From Brumimicrobium mesophilum (GTDB lineage Bacteria > Bacteroidota > Bacteroidia > Flavobacteriales_D > Crocinitomicaceae), in the NCBI RefSeq assembly GCF_003025005.1, contig NZ_PVSS01000013.1, positions 1 to 64,000 of the forward strand: DNA of 64,000 nt, written 5' to 3'. Under the pieces are notes generated by a model. The model worked only from the letters and a program-made list of their open reading frames with translations, made no database searches and had not been told where the DNA came from. Position numbers and translations under genes: made by a program. Below, in pieces: positions 55,590 through 64,000 of this stretch. The number at the start of each line of letters is the position of its first letter. The stretch's first letter is position 1.

Positions 55590-55946
55590 ATGCAAAACAT
55601 AATAGAGGTAAACGGAATAAAGCTATATGCTTTCCATGGTTGCTTAGACGAAGAAGGAAAAATAGGTGGAAATTATACCGTTGATATCACAATTACAACT
55701 GATTTTTCTGCCTCATTTGAATCTGATGAATTATCTGACACTGTTGATTATGTAAAAATTAATCAAGTGGTGAGAGAAGAAATGGCCATTCGATCTAAGT
55801 TGATTGAGCATGTTGGATATCGCATTAGTGAACGTTTAAAAAATGAAATTACAGGAGTCATAAAATCTAGAGTTAAAGTCATAAAGCATTGTCCACCAAT
55901 TGGTGGCGATGTGGATGATGTGGCGATAATTATTGAGCGTGAATAG
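55590..55946 (+). CDS. folB: Dihydroneopterin aldolase
   Basis: 118 residues, typical length. IKLYAFHGCLDEEGKIGG at the start and KHCPPIGGDVDDVAI near the end are the conserved pterin-binding parts of FolB. Cleaves 7,8-dihydroneopterin to 6-hydroxymethyl-dihydropterin in folate synthesis. Immediately follows gltX. Confidence 0.93.
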   Translation: MQNIIEVNGIKLYAFHGCLDEEGKIGGNYTVDITITTDFSASFESDELSDTVDYVKINQVVREEMAIRSKLIEHVGYRISERLKNEITGVIKSRVKVIKHCPPIGGDVDDVAIIIERE

Positions 55947-56005
55947 AAAAAGTTCAAGGTTCTTAATTTTCTCTAAATTCTCAACTTCAATTCAAATTAT
56001 ATTCA

Positions 56006-56013
56006 TATATTTG
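56006..56013 (+). promoter_or_regulatory. -7 box for tRNA-Cys
   Basis: TATATTTG, match to TAnnTTTG, 14 bases before the tRNA 5' end. Confidence 0.55.
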
Positions 56014-56027
56014 CAGTCCTGTAAAAA

Positions 56028-56099
56028 GGTCCTGTGGCCGAGTGGCTTAGGCAATGGTCTGCAAAACCATCTACAGCAGTTCGAATCTGCTCGGGACCT
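56028..56099 (+). tRNA. tRNA-Cys (GCA)
   Basis: A full cloverleaf: acceptor GGTCCTG/CGGGACC with one G-T pair, D stem GCC/GGC, anticodon stem ATGGT/ACCAT holding CTGCAAA (anticodon GCA), and T arm AGCAG-TTCGAAT-CTGCT. No 3' CCA is encoded. Confidence 0.96.
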
Positions 56100-56103
56100 C
56101 TTT

Positions 56104-56138
56104 AAACCCTTAACTATCAATTAGTTGAGGGTTTTTTT
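56104..56138 (+). terminator. Terminator after tRNA-Cys
   Basis: AACCCTTAACT pairs with AGTTGAGGGTT and a T run follows. Confidence 0.85.
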
Positions 56139-56228
56139 ATGAATAAAAGGTTCATGTTTTGATTAATTTACATAATAATTAGTTATATTGAACTGCTAAA
56201 TAAATGTTACTGATAGCAAACAAATACT

Positions 56229-56236
56229 TATTTTTG
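56229..56236 (+). promoter_or_regulatory. -7 box for the universal stress protein gene
   Basis: TATTTTTG, match to TAnnTTTG, 31 bases before the ATG at 56268. Confidence 0.5.
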
Positions 56237-56267
56237 TTGAAAGCTATACTAAAACTAAATACTAATT

Positions 56268-57089
56268 ATGTCCGACAAAAGTTTTATCGTTCCTCACGAT
56301 TTTTCAGAGGTAGCAAATTGCGCACTAAACCACGCAATTACAACAGCATCAGTTGTTGGAGCTAAAGTTTATCTACTTCACGTTGTTTCTAAGAACAAAG
56401 AAATAGCAGACGCTGAGTTAAAACTAAGAGCAATTGCGGCTGCACAGGCATCAAAAAACATAGAAATAATACCTACAGTAAGGGTGGGAACAATCTTTGA
56501 AGACATCGGAGATTTTGCTGCTGAGCACCATGCCGAATTAATTTTTATGGGAACTCATGGTGCATCAGGATGGCAACACATTGCCGGCTCACATGCATTA
56601 AAAGTAATTACTCACTCTACTGTTCCATTTGTAATTGTACAACAAAAAACATTGGGTGAAAACGGATATGATGATATTGTTGTTCCTCTCGATTTACACA
56701 AAGAGACGAAACAAAAATTGGCCATCGTTGCCTCAATGGCGAAATTCTTTAAATCTAGAGTTCATGTAATCACACCAAATGAAACAGATGAATTCTTGAA
56801 AAACAAAGTAACAGCAAACATTCTTTTCGCAAAACGTTTCTTTGAAGAAAGAGAAATTGAAATGACAGCTACTTTAGCACCAAGCAGTGGTTTTGATAAA
56901 GAAGTTGTAAAATTAGCTGTTGAAAAAGACGCTGATTTAATTGCAATTATGAATCAAAATAAGAGTAACTATTTAGGTGCTTTTGGTTCTAATTACGAGC
57001 AATATATGATTACAAACGACGCACAAATCCCAACTTTGGTAGTTAACCCTATTGAAACTCCTTACGGAAGTAGTATTCTATTTCAATAA
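56268..57089 (+). CDS. Universal stress protein, two UspA domains
   Basis: 273 residues with two UspA modules. The first (1-~130) has PHDFSEVANCALNHA and FMGTHGASGWQHIAGSHA, the nucleotide-binding glycine motif in slightly divergent form, ending in STVPFVIVQQK. The second (~140-260) is weaker, with IVVPLDLHKET and DAQIPTLVVNP. Cytoplasmic, likely induced by starvation or stress. Own promoter and terminator. Confidence 0.9.
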   Translation: MSDKSFIVPHDFSEVANCALNHAITTASVVGAKVYLLHVVSKNKEIADAELKLRAIAAAQASKNIEIIPTVRVGTIFEDIGDFAAEHHAELIFMGTHGASGWQHIAGSHALKVITHSTVPFVIVQQKTLGENGYDDIVVPLDLHKETKQKLAIVASMAKFFKSRVHVITPNETDEFLKNKVTANILFAKRFFEEREIEMTATLAPSSGFDKEVVKLAVEKDADLIAIMNQNKSNYLGAFGSNYEQYMITNDAQIPTLVVNPIETPYGSSILFQ

Positions 57090-57118
57090 GAGAATTATAA
57101 CATATTAAATATAGAGAA

Positions 57119-57143
57119 AGATCGCTTAGGCGGTCTTTTTTTT
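57119..57143 (+). terminator. Terminator after the universal stress protein gene
   Basis: AGATCGC pairs with GCGGTCT (one G-T pair) around a four-base loop, then eight T residues. Confidence 0.85.
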
Positions 57144-57285
57144 GTTGTTACGATTTACAAACACGCAACACCATACAGTTTGAAACTAGCGTTAGCATGC
57201 AGTTAGAAACTCGCTATATCGGAAGGGGAAAAATAGTTCAATAAATTATATTAATTATTTCAGTAAACTTTAAGCCTTTTATTGG

Positions 57286-57320
57286 CTGGTAGAGGACGGT
57301 TTACAAACCGTCCGTACCAG
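57286..57320. repeat. REP-like palindrome, copy 4
   Basis: CTGGTA...TACCAG arms around GGACGGTTTaCAAACCGTCC, in the gap between the convergent stress-protein and cyclase genes. The rest of 57144-57429 holds no gene. Confidence 0.65.
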
Positions 57321-57429
57321 ATGTGGAAATGTGATAAATGAAATTTGAGAAAAAGCTATATTCGAAATTAGCCGAAATAGATGATGAGAAATGCTGGAAT
57401 TAAATTTAGAGGAAAATTCTTAATATAAA

Positions 57430-60400
57430 TCAATCCTTGTAATTGTCTTCTTCAAGTTTCCTTTTGATATCCTCCAAATTGCTTCTTTTCTTATCCAAAC
57501 GCGTCTCTATTGACGTTTTGGTGAAGTATCTATGGTTGGTCAGGAAAGCTACTTGCATTTGATCCCATTTGCGATCGCTATCTATCTTCCCGTGTTCTCT
57601 AAGTTCTCTTCTTAATCGATCGGCAATTTCATGAAAATCATCTCTTCCTAAATAATCTAAATCAGCATCACAAATGATTTCTTCCAAATTATTCTTTGGT
57701 TTATGTGGTACTTGAGTAACGAAAATTAATTCTTTAATTCTTTCAATATGTGCTTCAGTATATCCAAATTTGGGCAAAATTTCAGCTGCCATTCTTGCTC
57801 CAATTGGTTCATTTCTTTCATATTGTTCTACAAAACCCGCATCATGATAAGACGCGGCAGATTTCAACAAAAATAAATCTTCATCCGTAATCCCTTCACC
57901 AATTGCTATTCTTTCAGCCTGTCTAGTGACATCTTTGGAATGACTGTAAGAATGATAATGTAATTTAGGACTTAATTCTCTTTTCAATTTGGATAAAATA
58001 AAGCGCTCAGCTTTATAATAATTAATCTTACTGAAATGATGAAGATTCACTAACTTTTGAAATGATTTATTTGGTTCAACTCCTAATCCATCAATTGAAA
58101 GCTCAGGTTTTATAGAAATCACCTCATACATTAAAATTTTGTTTCCGCTTTTAGTGGCTACTTTACCGATTCTATTGCATTCAAAATAAGGTTCAATTTG
58201 ATCAAAAGTATCTTGAGAAACAGCTATTTTTTCAGGTTCGCACAGTTGTTCCATTCTTTGCGCTCTATTTACGGTGTTTCCCCAGACGTCATAAGCATAG
58301 CGCTTCGTTCCAATTACTCCTGCAGAAACAGGCCCTGTATTAATTCCTATGCGCAATTTCCAATAAGGTTCTCCTTTCTTTTCTTGTTGGGCTTTAAAAT
58401 CCAACATATAGAACTTAATTTGAACAGCTGCCAGCGTAGTATTGATTGGATTAGTTTTATTCCGAATGGGAACACCTCCAGCGCACATGTATGCATCTCC
58501 AATCGTTTTAATTTTCTCTAGATCGTTCTTATCAATAATACTGTCAAACTTTCTAAAATGCATATCTAAAATAGAAACTAAATCCTTAGCATCCATCTCT
58601 TCAGCAATTTTAGAAAAGCCAACAAAGTCTGTAAACATAATTGAAACCTTACTGAAATCACGTGCAGCAGATCGTCCATCTTTTTTCAACTGACTTGCAG
58701 TTTCTTTTGGTAAAATATTATTCAACAAACGTTCAGACTTGTCTTTTTCCCTTTCTAGTTCTTCAGTTTGAACAACTAAACGCTTCTTTTGCTGTTCAAT
58801 TTTCTCATTCATTTTCCTTAATTCCCGCGTTCGTTCAGCAATTCTCATTTCCAATCTTACTTGCTGCCTGCGTTCTTTATCAATACTTTTCCTAACTCTG
58901 TACAAAATAAATAGACCTACTACAATTATAATAATTACAATAAACCACCATTTAAGCCAAAATGGACCTTCCACCTCAATGGTTATACTTGCAGGGTATT
59001 TTGACCAACTTCCATTGGTATTTCGGGCATAAATGAAGAGCTGATAAACTCCTGGTGCAATACTGGTAAAACGCAATTCATTGGAGGAGCCCAATTCTTC
59101 TTCCACCTCGTCATCGCCCGTCATTACGTATTTATATTCGATACGCTCAGGATTACTCAAGTCATTGGCAAAAAACCTTAGTTTTAAACTTCGCTTATTA
59201 TACGGAATAACGATACGATCTGTAAAAGCAATACTCTGCGTTAAAATTCCATTTTCCACAGGAAATAAAGCTTTATTTTCAAGTTCAATTCCAGAAAAAT
59301 ATACACGAATATTCTTATTAATTTGAAAAGCCTCTTCTGGTTTAACATAATTAAAACCCTGAATACCACCAAAATAAACTTCTCCATTCTTAGAGGTAAA
59401 CCCAGCACCGAAATTCAATTCATTGCTCATTAAACCATCTTTTTCAGAAAAAGTAAAAAAGTTTTCTGTTTTAGTATTTAAAGCTATAATTCCTTTGTTT
59501 GTTGAAAGCCAAATATATTCTGGATCTTTTCCTGTAGCTTCAATTCCATAAATAACATTATTGGGTAAACCATTTGACTTGTTGTATTGAGTAATATTAT
59601 TTTCTGATTTACTAAATCTAAACAAACCATCACCCATTGTTCCCAACCAAAATTCAGTCTCATTTATTTGAAATATATCCGTAAAATAATCCTTCGATAT
59701 TGAATTTAAAGATGAAAATTCATGCTTTGAGGAGGCTATTAGCTGATTGTTTTTTTCTTCAATTAAATAAATACCTCCAGAAGATGGAGCAGCATAAAAA
59801 TGGTTACCCTTTCTAAAGACCAATCTACACGGACCAGGTCCAATAGTATTGCGAACATCTTCTTGATTAAATAAATACTTAAAAGAACGTTCTTTTAAAT
59901 CAAAAAGAATTACTCCAGCACGAGTACCTATTAAAAATTGATGTTCCTTTTTATATTTTTGAATTGTATAAGTAATATCAAAATCTCGAGAAATATTTGC
60001 CCCATGTTTTAGCTTTTCAAAAACATATTCTTTTGGATTATTTTGATCAATAGTGAGTAGAAATAAACCATCAGAACAACCAACTAAAAGTTTGTTTTCG
60101 CTAAGCACTTGGATATTAAAAGTTAGTGAACTTTCATTGTTTTTTATTCTCCTATAATAATGATAATAAGTGTGCGATGTTCTATCAAAAGCAGAAACAC
60201 CATGATCGGCTGCGATGTATAAGTACTTTTGATTTTCAGATTCAGCAAAACCCCAAATATTCTGAGAAGGTAAGCCCTTATTTAGATCTACAGAAACTCC
60301 AACTCCTTTAAAACCAACTGATTCTGGATTAAAACTACTTAAACCCCGTTGAGAAGTTATCCATATAACTCCTTGATTATCCTTAAATAAACTGGTTAAT

Positions 60401-61329
60401 TTATTTGAAACTATGGCTCCTTTTTGAAAAATATCAGCTGAATAATTGATGACATTAATACTGTCATTTTTATCTTTTATAATCTGAAATAATCCCGAAT
60501 TTTCTGAAGCAACAAGTAATTTATCTTTTGAAAGATAGAGGGCATCCAAAATATTCACGTTTGGCAGAGCAGAAAAAAGAGTTTGTAAAGGTAAAAATGA
60601 GTTATCTGTATCCTCTAAATATAAAATTCCTTCATTTGTTGCAATAACAACATCATGTATGGGTGATTCTATAAAACCATTTATCTTAAAATCTGAAGGG
60701 TTTTTAGCATTTGAATCAATTAACTTTCTATTTTTAAATTTAGAATCTGTTACTAAAACTCCTTCAAATTCACTAACAAAAATTAGTGTGTTGTTCTTAT
60801 AGCGAATATCAATAATTCGAGAATTAAAAGTGTTTTCATTTACAAGTTTAAAGTATAATAATTCCGGATCAAACTTGTAAATTTTTCCATAAGCCGTTCC
60901 AACCCAAATATTTCCATTTGCATCTTCTGTTATTGAAGTTACTTCTAATCTTTGATTGGTTTCTAATTGATAGGAGGAAAAATTTACAGATTTTGGATTG
61001 TATTTTGTGAGTCCGTTATTGGTACCAAACCACATGTTTCCAATACGATCGGTAAAACTAGTATTGATATACTCATTGTTAATATCATGTCCTTTATCTG
61101 CTGAAAAAACCTCAAAACTCTTTCCATTAAATCTATTGATACCATCTTGCGTACCTAACCAAAGGGCACCTAATTTATCTTGAATAATACAAGAAACGGT
61201 ACTCTGGGAAAGTCCCTCATTAATGGTATAATTTTTAAACTGTATGTGATCTTGAGCCTTAAGGGATAAATAAGGACTCAAAAAAATCACATACAGCAAA
61301 AAACTTTTAAAAAGTAATTTGTTATTCAT
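57430..61329 (-). CDS. Propeller sensor-adenylate cyclase-HD protein
   Basis: 1299 residues. Signal peptide (about 1-25); a long two-component-regulator-type beta-propeller region (~30-690, with repeated xGTxxGxxxF patterns such as LWLGTQDGINRF and MWFGTNNGLTKY); a Y_Y_Y domain (~695-780); one membrane helix (~788-812); a coiled coil (~815-880); a class III cyclase (~890-1075) with metal Asp in MFTDFVGFS and in KTIGDAYMCAGG, and YDVWGNTVNRAQRM; then an HD domain (~1110-1290) with SHSKDV, SYHDAGF and ICDADLDYLG. Substrate-pocket Lys and Asp favour ATP. HD domains cleave phosphate esters, so it may both make and turn over a nucleotide signal. Monocistronic. Confidence 0.92.
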   Translation of the reverse strand: MNNKLLFKSFLLYVIFLSPYLSLKAQDHIQFKNYTINEGLSQSTVSCIIQDKLGALWLGTQDGINRFNGKSFEVFSADKGHDINNEYINTSFTDRIGNMWFGTNNGLTKYNPKSVNFSSYQLETNQRLEVTSITEDANGNIWVGTAYGKIYKFDPELLYFKLVNENTFNSRIIDIRYKNNTLIFVSEFEGVLVTDSKFKNRKLIDSNAKNPSDFKINGFIESPIHDVVIATNEGILYLEDTDNSFLPLQTLFSALPNVNILDALYLSKDKLLVASENSGLFQIIKDKNDSINVINYSADIFQKGAIVSNKLTSLFKDNQGVIWITSQRGLSSFNPESVGFKGVGVSVDLNKGLPSQNIWGFAESENQKYLYIAADHGVSAFDRTSHTYYHYYRRIKNNESSLTFNIQVLSENKLLVGCSDGLFLLTIDQNNPKEYVFEKLKHGANISRDFDITYTIQKYKKEHQFLIGTRAGVILFDLKERSFKYLFNQEDVRNTIGPGPCRLVFRKGNHFYAAPSSGGIYLIEEKNNQLIASSKHEFSSLNSISKDYFTDIFQINETEFWLGTMGDGLFRFSKSENNITQYNKSNGLPNNVIYGIEATGKDPEYIWLSTNKGIIALNTKTENFFTFSEKDGLMSNELNFGAGFTSKNGEVYFGGIQGFNYVKPEEAFQINKNIRVYFSGIELENKALFPVENGILTQSIAFTDRIVIPYNKRSLKLRFFANDLSNPERIEYKYVMTGDDEVEEELGSSNELRFTSIAPGVYQLFIYARNTNGSWSKYPASITIEVEGPFWLKWWFIVIIIIVVGLFILYRVRKSIDKERRQQVRLEMRIAERTRELRKMNEKIEQQKKRLVVQTEELEREKDKSERLLNNILPKETASQLKKDGRSAARDFSKVSIMFTDFVGFSKIAEEMDAKDLVSILDMHFRKFDSIIDKNDLEKIKTIGDAYMCAGGVPIRNKTNPINTTLAAVQIKFYMLDFKAQQEKKGEPYWKLRIGINTGPVSAGVIGTKRYAYDVWGNTVNRAQRMEQLCEPEKIAVSQDTFDQIEPYFECNRIGKVATKSGNKILMYEVISIKPELSIDGLGVEPNKSFQKLVNLHHFSKINYYKAERFILSKLKRELSPKLHYHSYSHSKDVTRQAERIAIGEGITDEDLFLLKSAASYHDAGFVEQYERNEPIGARMAAEILPKFGYTEAHIERIKELIFVTQVPHKPKNNLEEIICDADLDYLGRDDFHEIADRLRRELREHGKIDSDRKWDQMQVAFLTNHRYFTKTSIETRLDKKRSNLEDIKRKLEEDNYKD

Positions 61330-61361
61330 TTAGTCAGTGTAAAAACACTTAAAGGTTAATC

Positions 61362-61868
61362 CTAGTTTGGATTTCCTGCGGCAATGTTAGCGCTTTCCAT
61401 ATCTCTATCAAACAGATACAAACCTCCCTTATCTTTACCTATTAATTTCAATTTATCCATGATGTTGCGCGCCAAAGCTTCTTCTTCAAGTTGCTCAGAA
61501 ACATACCATTGAATAAAATTATGTGTTGTGTAATCCTTTTCGCTTAAACACGCATCAACAATATTATTGATACTTTCAGTTACTTTCACTTCATGATCCA
61601 AAATCGCTTGAAAGATTAATTCAATTGAATCAAAACTTACATCCGGTTTATAAATCGCTGGAATAACCGCTTTTCCACCACGCTCGTTGATAAACTTTAC
61701 CAACTTCAACATATGTTCACGTTCCTCATCACTATGTGCGTATAAAAACGATGCCGTTCCATTAAACCCTTGATTTTCTGACCAAGAAGCCATTGACAAA
61801 TAGAGTTGACTTGAAGAATACTCTTTTTCTATCTGATCGTTTAGAAGTTTTTCTATTTTTTTGTTCAT
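61362..61868 (-). CDS. Bacterial non-haem ferritin (FtnA-like)
   Basis: 168 residues from the ATG at 61868. Ferroxidase ligands Glu17, Glu50 and His53 lie in KEYSSSQLYLSMASW and EEREHMLKLVKF; further Glu residues in LDHEVKVTESI and WYVSEQLEEE complete the site. Stores iron as a 24-mer. An earlier start would put 22 residues upstream of the promoter box and is rejected. Confidence 0.93.
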   Translation of the reverse strand: MNKKIEKLLNDQIEKEYSSSQLYLSMASWSENQGFNGTASFLYAHSDEEREHMLKLVKFINERGGKAVIPAIYKPDVSFDSIELIFQAILDHEVKVTESINNIVDACLSEKDYTTHNFIQWYVSEQLEEEALARNIMDKLKLIGKDKGGLYLFDRDMESANIAAGNPN

Positions 61869-61884
61869 TTTCTTATGTTTTAAA

Positions 61885-61892
61885 CAAAAATA
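61885..61892 (-). promoter_or_regulatory. -7 box for the ferritin gene
   Basis: Reads TATTTTTG on the minus strand, 16 bases before the ATG at 61868. Confidence 0.55.
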
Positions 61893-62004
61893 CGAAATAT
61901 AAGCTAGTATATAAAACCTAAAAATGTTAGCCAATAAGTAAATATTTAGAAACTATTAACTTTTACATAATAAAGGAAGACCGTTTTTAAACGTGAAATT
62001 CATT

Positions 62005-62012
62005 TATATTTG
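62005..62012 (+). promoter_or_regulatory. -7 box for rnr
   Basis: TATATTTG, match to TAnnTTTG, 16 bases before the ATG at 62029. Confidence 0.55.
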
Positions 62013-62028
62013 AAGTAAAATACATTAG

Positions 62029-64000
62029 ATGTCAAAACACAAAATCAAAAAAAAAGGTATACAATCCGCCATACGAAAGATATTCGAGAGACAACCAGAT
62101 CAAAAATACAATTCCAAAGAGATAAGTGCAATTCTACAAATTACAGATAAAAACATGCGAAAGCTTGTTTTAACCATATTGAATGATTTAAAAAGTGAAA
62201 GTTTTCTCAACGAATTTCAAAAGGGATATTTTATACTCAATGACAACTTCTCTAATCAATTTATAGGAACTGTTGATTCTACATCCAGAGGAGCGGCATA
62301 TATAATTATTCCTGATAGAGATGGGGATATTTATGTTTCACCAGAAAATACAAACAGGGCATTTCATGGAGATGAAGTAGAGGTAGAAATAATTCGCCAA
62401 AAAAAGAAAAAGACAGAAGGTAGAATTACAAGAATAATCTCTCGAAAAGCCACTAAATTCGTTGGTACACTTGATGTTAAAAGTAAGTTTGCTTTTCTAA
62501 TTCTGGATAACAATAAAATTAATATAGACCTATATATACCTTTAGAAAAACTAAAAGGTGCTGTAACTGGTCAAAAAGCAATTGCTAGAATGACTTCTTG
62601 GCCAAAAGGAGTAGATAGTCCTTTCGGAGAAATTATTGAGGTGATAGGAATGCCTGGAAATAATGATGCAGAAATGTATTCTATTTTATTCAAAAATGAA
62701 TTTGAAATAGAATTTCCTCAAGAGGTTGTTCAAGAAGCAGAAGGAGTTGGAATAGAATTGGATCAAGAAGAAGTTAAAAGACGTAAAGATTTACGTGATA
62801 AACTAACCTTTACAATTGACCCTTTTGATGCAAAAGATTTTGATGATGCATTATCCTACGAAGTTCTAGAAAATGGAAATGTAGAAGTTGGTGTTCACAT
62901 TGCTGATGTAAGTCAATATGTGCAACCTGGAACAGCAATGGACGAAGAAGCATTAAAACGTGGAAATTCTGTTTATTTAGAAGATAGAGTAATTCCAATG
63001 CTTCCTGAACAGTTGTCCAATTTAGCGTGTTCTCTCCGACCAAATGAAGATAAATTTGCTTTTTCAGCCATTTTTGAATTAGATGATCAAGGAAAAGTAT
63101 TGAATGAATGGTTTGGAAAAACAGTAATTCATTCTGATTATCGTTTTGCTTACGAAGATGCACAAGAAGTTATAGAAGGTAAAAGTGATACTTTAAAGGA
63201 TGTGATTTTAGCGATGGACAAAATTGCCAAAACCATTCGAAAAGACAGAATGAAACATGGAGCACTATCTATAGAATCTGAAGAAGTTAGTTTTGTTTTC
63301 GACGATAAAGGTATGCCAAATGGAGTAGTGAAAAAAGTTTCTAAAGATGCCAATAAGCTGATTGAGGAATTTATGCTTTTGGCCAATAAAAGGGTAGCAT
63401 TATTTGTAGGTAAATTGCCGGGCGATAAAGGTTCTAATAATCAATTTATTTATCGTTGCCACGACAAACCATCATTGGAAAAATTAAAAACTTTCTCTGT
63501 ATTCATTGAAAAATTTGATTATGATTTAGAGTTTGAAAATGTGGATAACGTAGCTCAAAAAATCAATGGATTACTTGAAAAAATAAAGGATACACCAGAA
63601 TACGGATTGATTCAAACAATGGCAATTCGCTCGATGGCAAAAGCGGTTTATCAAACCAGTAATATTGGTCATTATGGTTTAGCTTTTGAGTACTATACAC
63701 ACTTTACATCACCAATTAGAAGATATGCAGATTTAGTTGTTCACCGTTTATTGCAAGATAAATTAGACAACAAACAAAAAAACTACGGAAATACGCTCAA
63801 CGAAATTTCCAAGCATATTTCTGCACAAGAAAGAAAAGCGATAGAATCAGAAAGAGAATCAAATAAATTTTTCCAAGCGAAGTTTTTACAAGATAAAGTA
63901 GGAAATGAATATGAAGGAACTGTTTCTGGATTAGCTGATTTTGGAATGTTTGTGAGAATAAACGAAAACCATTGTGAAGGTATGATTACAATGCAGTCTT
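62029..64000 (+). CDS. rnr: Ribonuclease R (3' end beyond window)
   Basis: 657 codons to the window edge. An N-terminal basic winged-helix region, cold-shock-type RNA-binding segments (~85-215), the RNB nuclease with TIDPFDAKDFDDALS (~262) supplying the metal-binding Asp residues, and HYGLAFEYYTHFTSPIRRYADL near residue 545; the S1 domain begins at ~625 (GTVSGLADFGMFV). A processive 3'-5' exoribonuclease that degrades structured RNA. Cut before its stop. Confidence 0.95.
   Translation, partial: MSKHKIKKKGIQSAIRKIFERQPDQKYNSKEISAILQITDKNMRKLVLTILNDLKSESFLNEFQKGYFILNDNFSNQFIGTVDSTSRGAAYIIIPDRDGDIYVSPENTNRAFHGDEVEVEIIRQKKKKTEGRITRIISRKATKFVGTLDVKSKFAFLILDNNKINIDLYIPLEKLKGAVTGQKAIARMTSWPKGVDSPFGEIIEVIGMPGNNDAEMYSILFKNEFEIEFPQEVVQEAEGVGIELDQEEVKRRKDLRDKLTFTIDPFDAKDFDDALSYEVLENGNVEVGVHIADVSQYVQPGTAMDEEALKRGNSVYLEDRVIPMLPEQLSNLACSLRPNEDKFAFSAIFELDDQGKVLNEWFGKTVIHSDYRFAYEDAQEVIEGKSDTLKDVILAMDKIAKTIRKDRMKHGALSIESEEVSFVFDDKGMPNGVVKKVSKDANKLIEEFMLLANKRVALFVGKLPGDKGSNNQFIYRCHDKPSLEKLKTFSVFIEKFDYDLEFENVDNVAQKINGLLEKIKDTPEYGLIQTMAIRSMAKAVYQTSNIGHYGLAFEYYTHFTSPIRRYADLVVHRLLQDKLDNKQKNYGNTLNEISKHISAQERKAIESERESNKFFQAKFLQDKVGNEYEGTVSGLADFGMFVRINENHCEGMITMQS

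Overview
The window is AT-rich chromosomal DNA from a member of the Bacteroidota, most likely the order Flavobacteriales. The evidence is a secreted protein with a C-terminal type IX secretion (Por) sorting domain, repeated promoter boxes of the form TAnnTTTG, the long form of IspG, a DUF4175 coiled-coil giant next to mnmG and ybeY, and several PepSY-like and TonB-C-like periplasmic proteins. The genus cannot be fixed from the sequence alone.

Layout. 1-4.4 kb holds a serine hydrolase cut by the left edge, lipB, a phosphoglucose/phosphomannose isomerase, a response regulator and a lipoprotein. 4.4-7.4 kb is a small scrambled region: a second serine hydrolase, a chimeric gene remnant, a 191-bp tandem repeat (three units) and two tiny genes. 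7.35-10.2 kb is an ATPase + HNH endonuclease pair that looks like a Septu-type anti-phage operon. 10.7-12.8 kb encodes a dCMP deaminase and a C-terminal processing protease. 13.0-24.1 kb is an apparent acetate/short-chain acid uptake and activation island: an IS1-derived zinc-ribbon/HTH protein, a porin, a two-subunit sodium symporter, a symporter-histidine kinase of CrbS/CbrA type with a lone receiver, and one giant acyl-CoA synthetase made of a PrpE-like half fused to an Acs half. 24.5-33.3 kb holds a sorting-domain protein, a histidine kinase, an omega-amidase/aminotransferase pair, an acyl-CoA carboxylase subunit and small genes. 33.5-37.2 kb is a PepSY/two-component locus followed by mscL. 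37.4-46.4 kb holds ispG, two TonB-C-like proteins, an SNF2 helicase with SWIM zinc fingers, and polyphosphate kinase 2 beside an exopolyphosphatase. 46.8-53.8 kb is methyltransferase-mnmG-ybeY-RsbW-like-DUF4175, with three parS-like sites around mnmG. 54.0-64.0 kb holds gltX-folB, tRNA-Cys, a universal stress protein, a propeller-adenylate cyclase-HD protein, a ferritin and the start of RNase R.

The most notable signals are the fused acyl-CoA synthetase inside the acetate island, the Septu-like operon with an AbiJ-like N-terminal domain, a matched operator-like site at an identical distance upstream of both the response regulator gene and the PepSY gene, the parS cluster (suggesting a chromosomal partition centre and nearby origin), and a family of REP-like palindromes at gene 3' ends.
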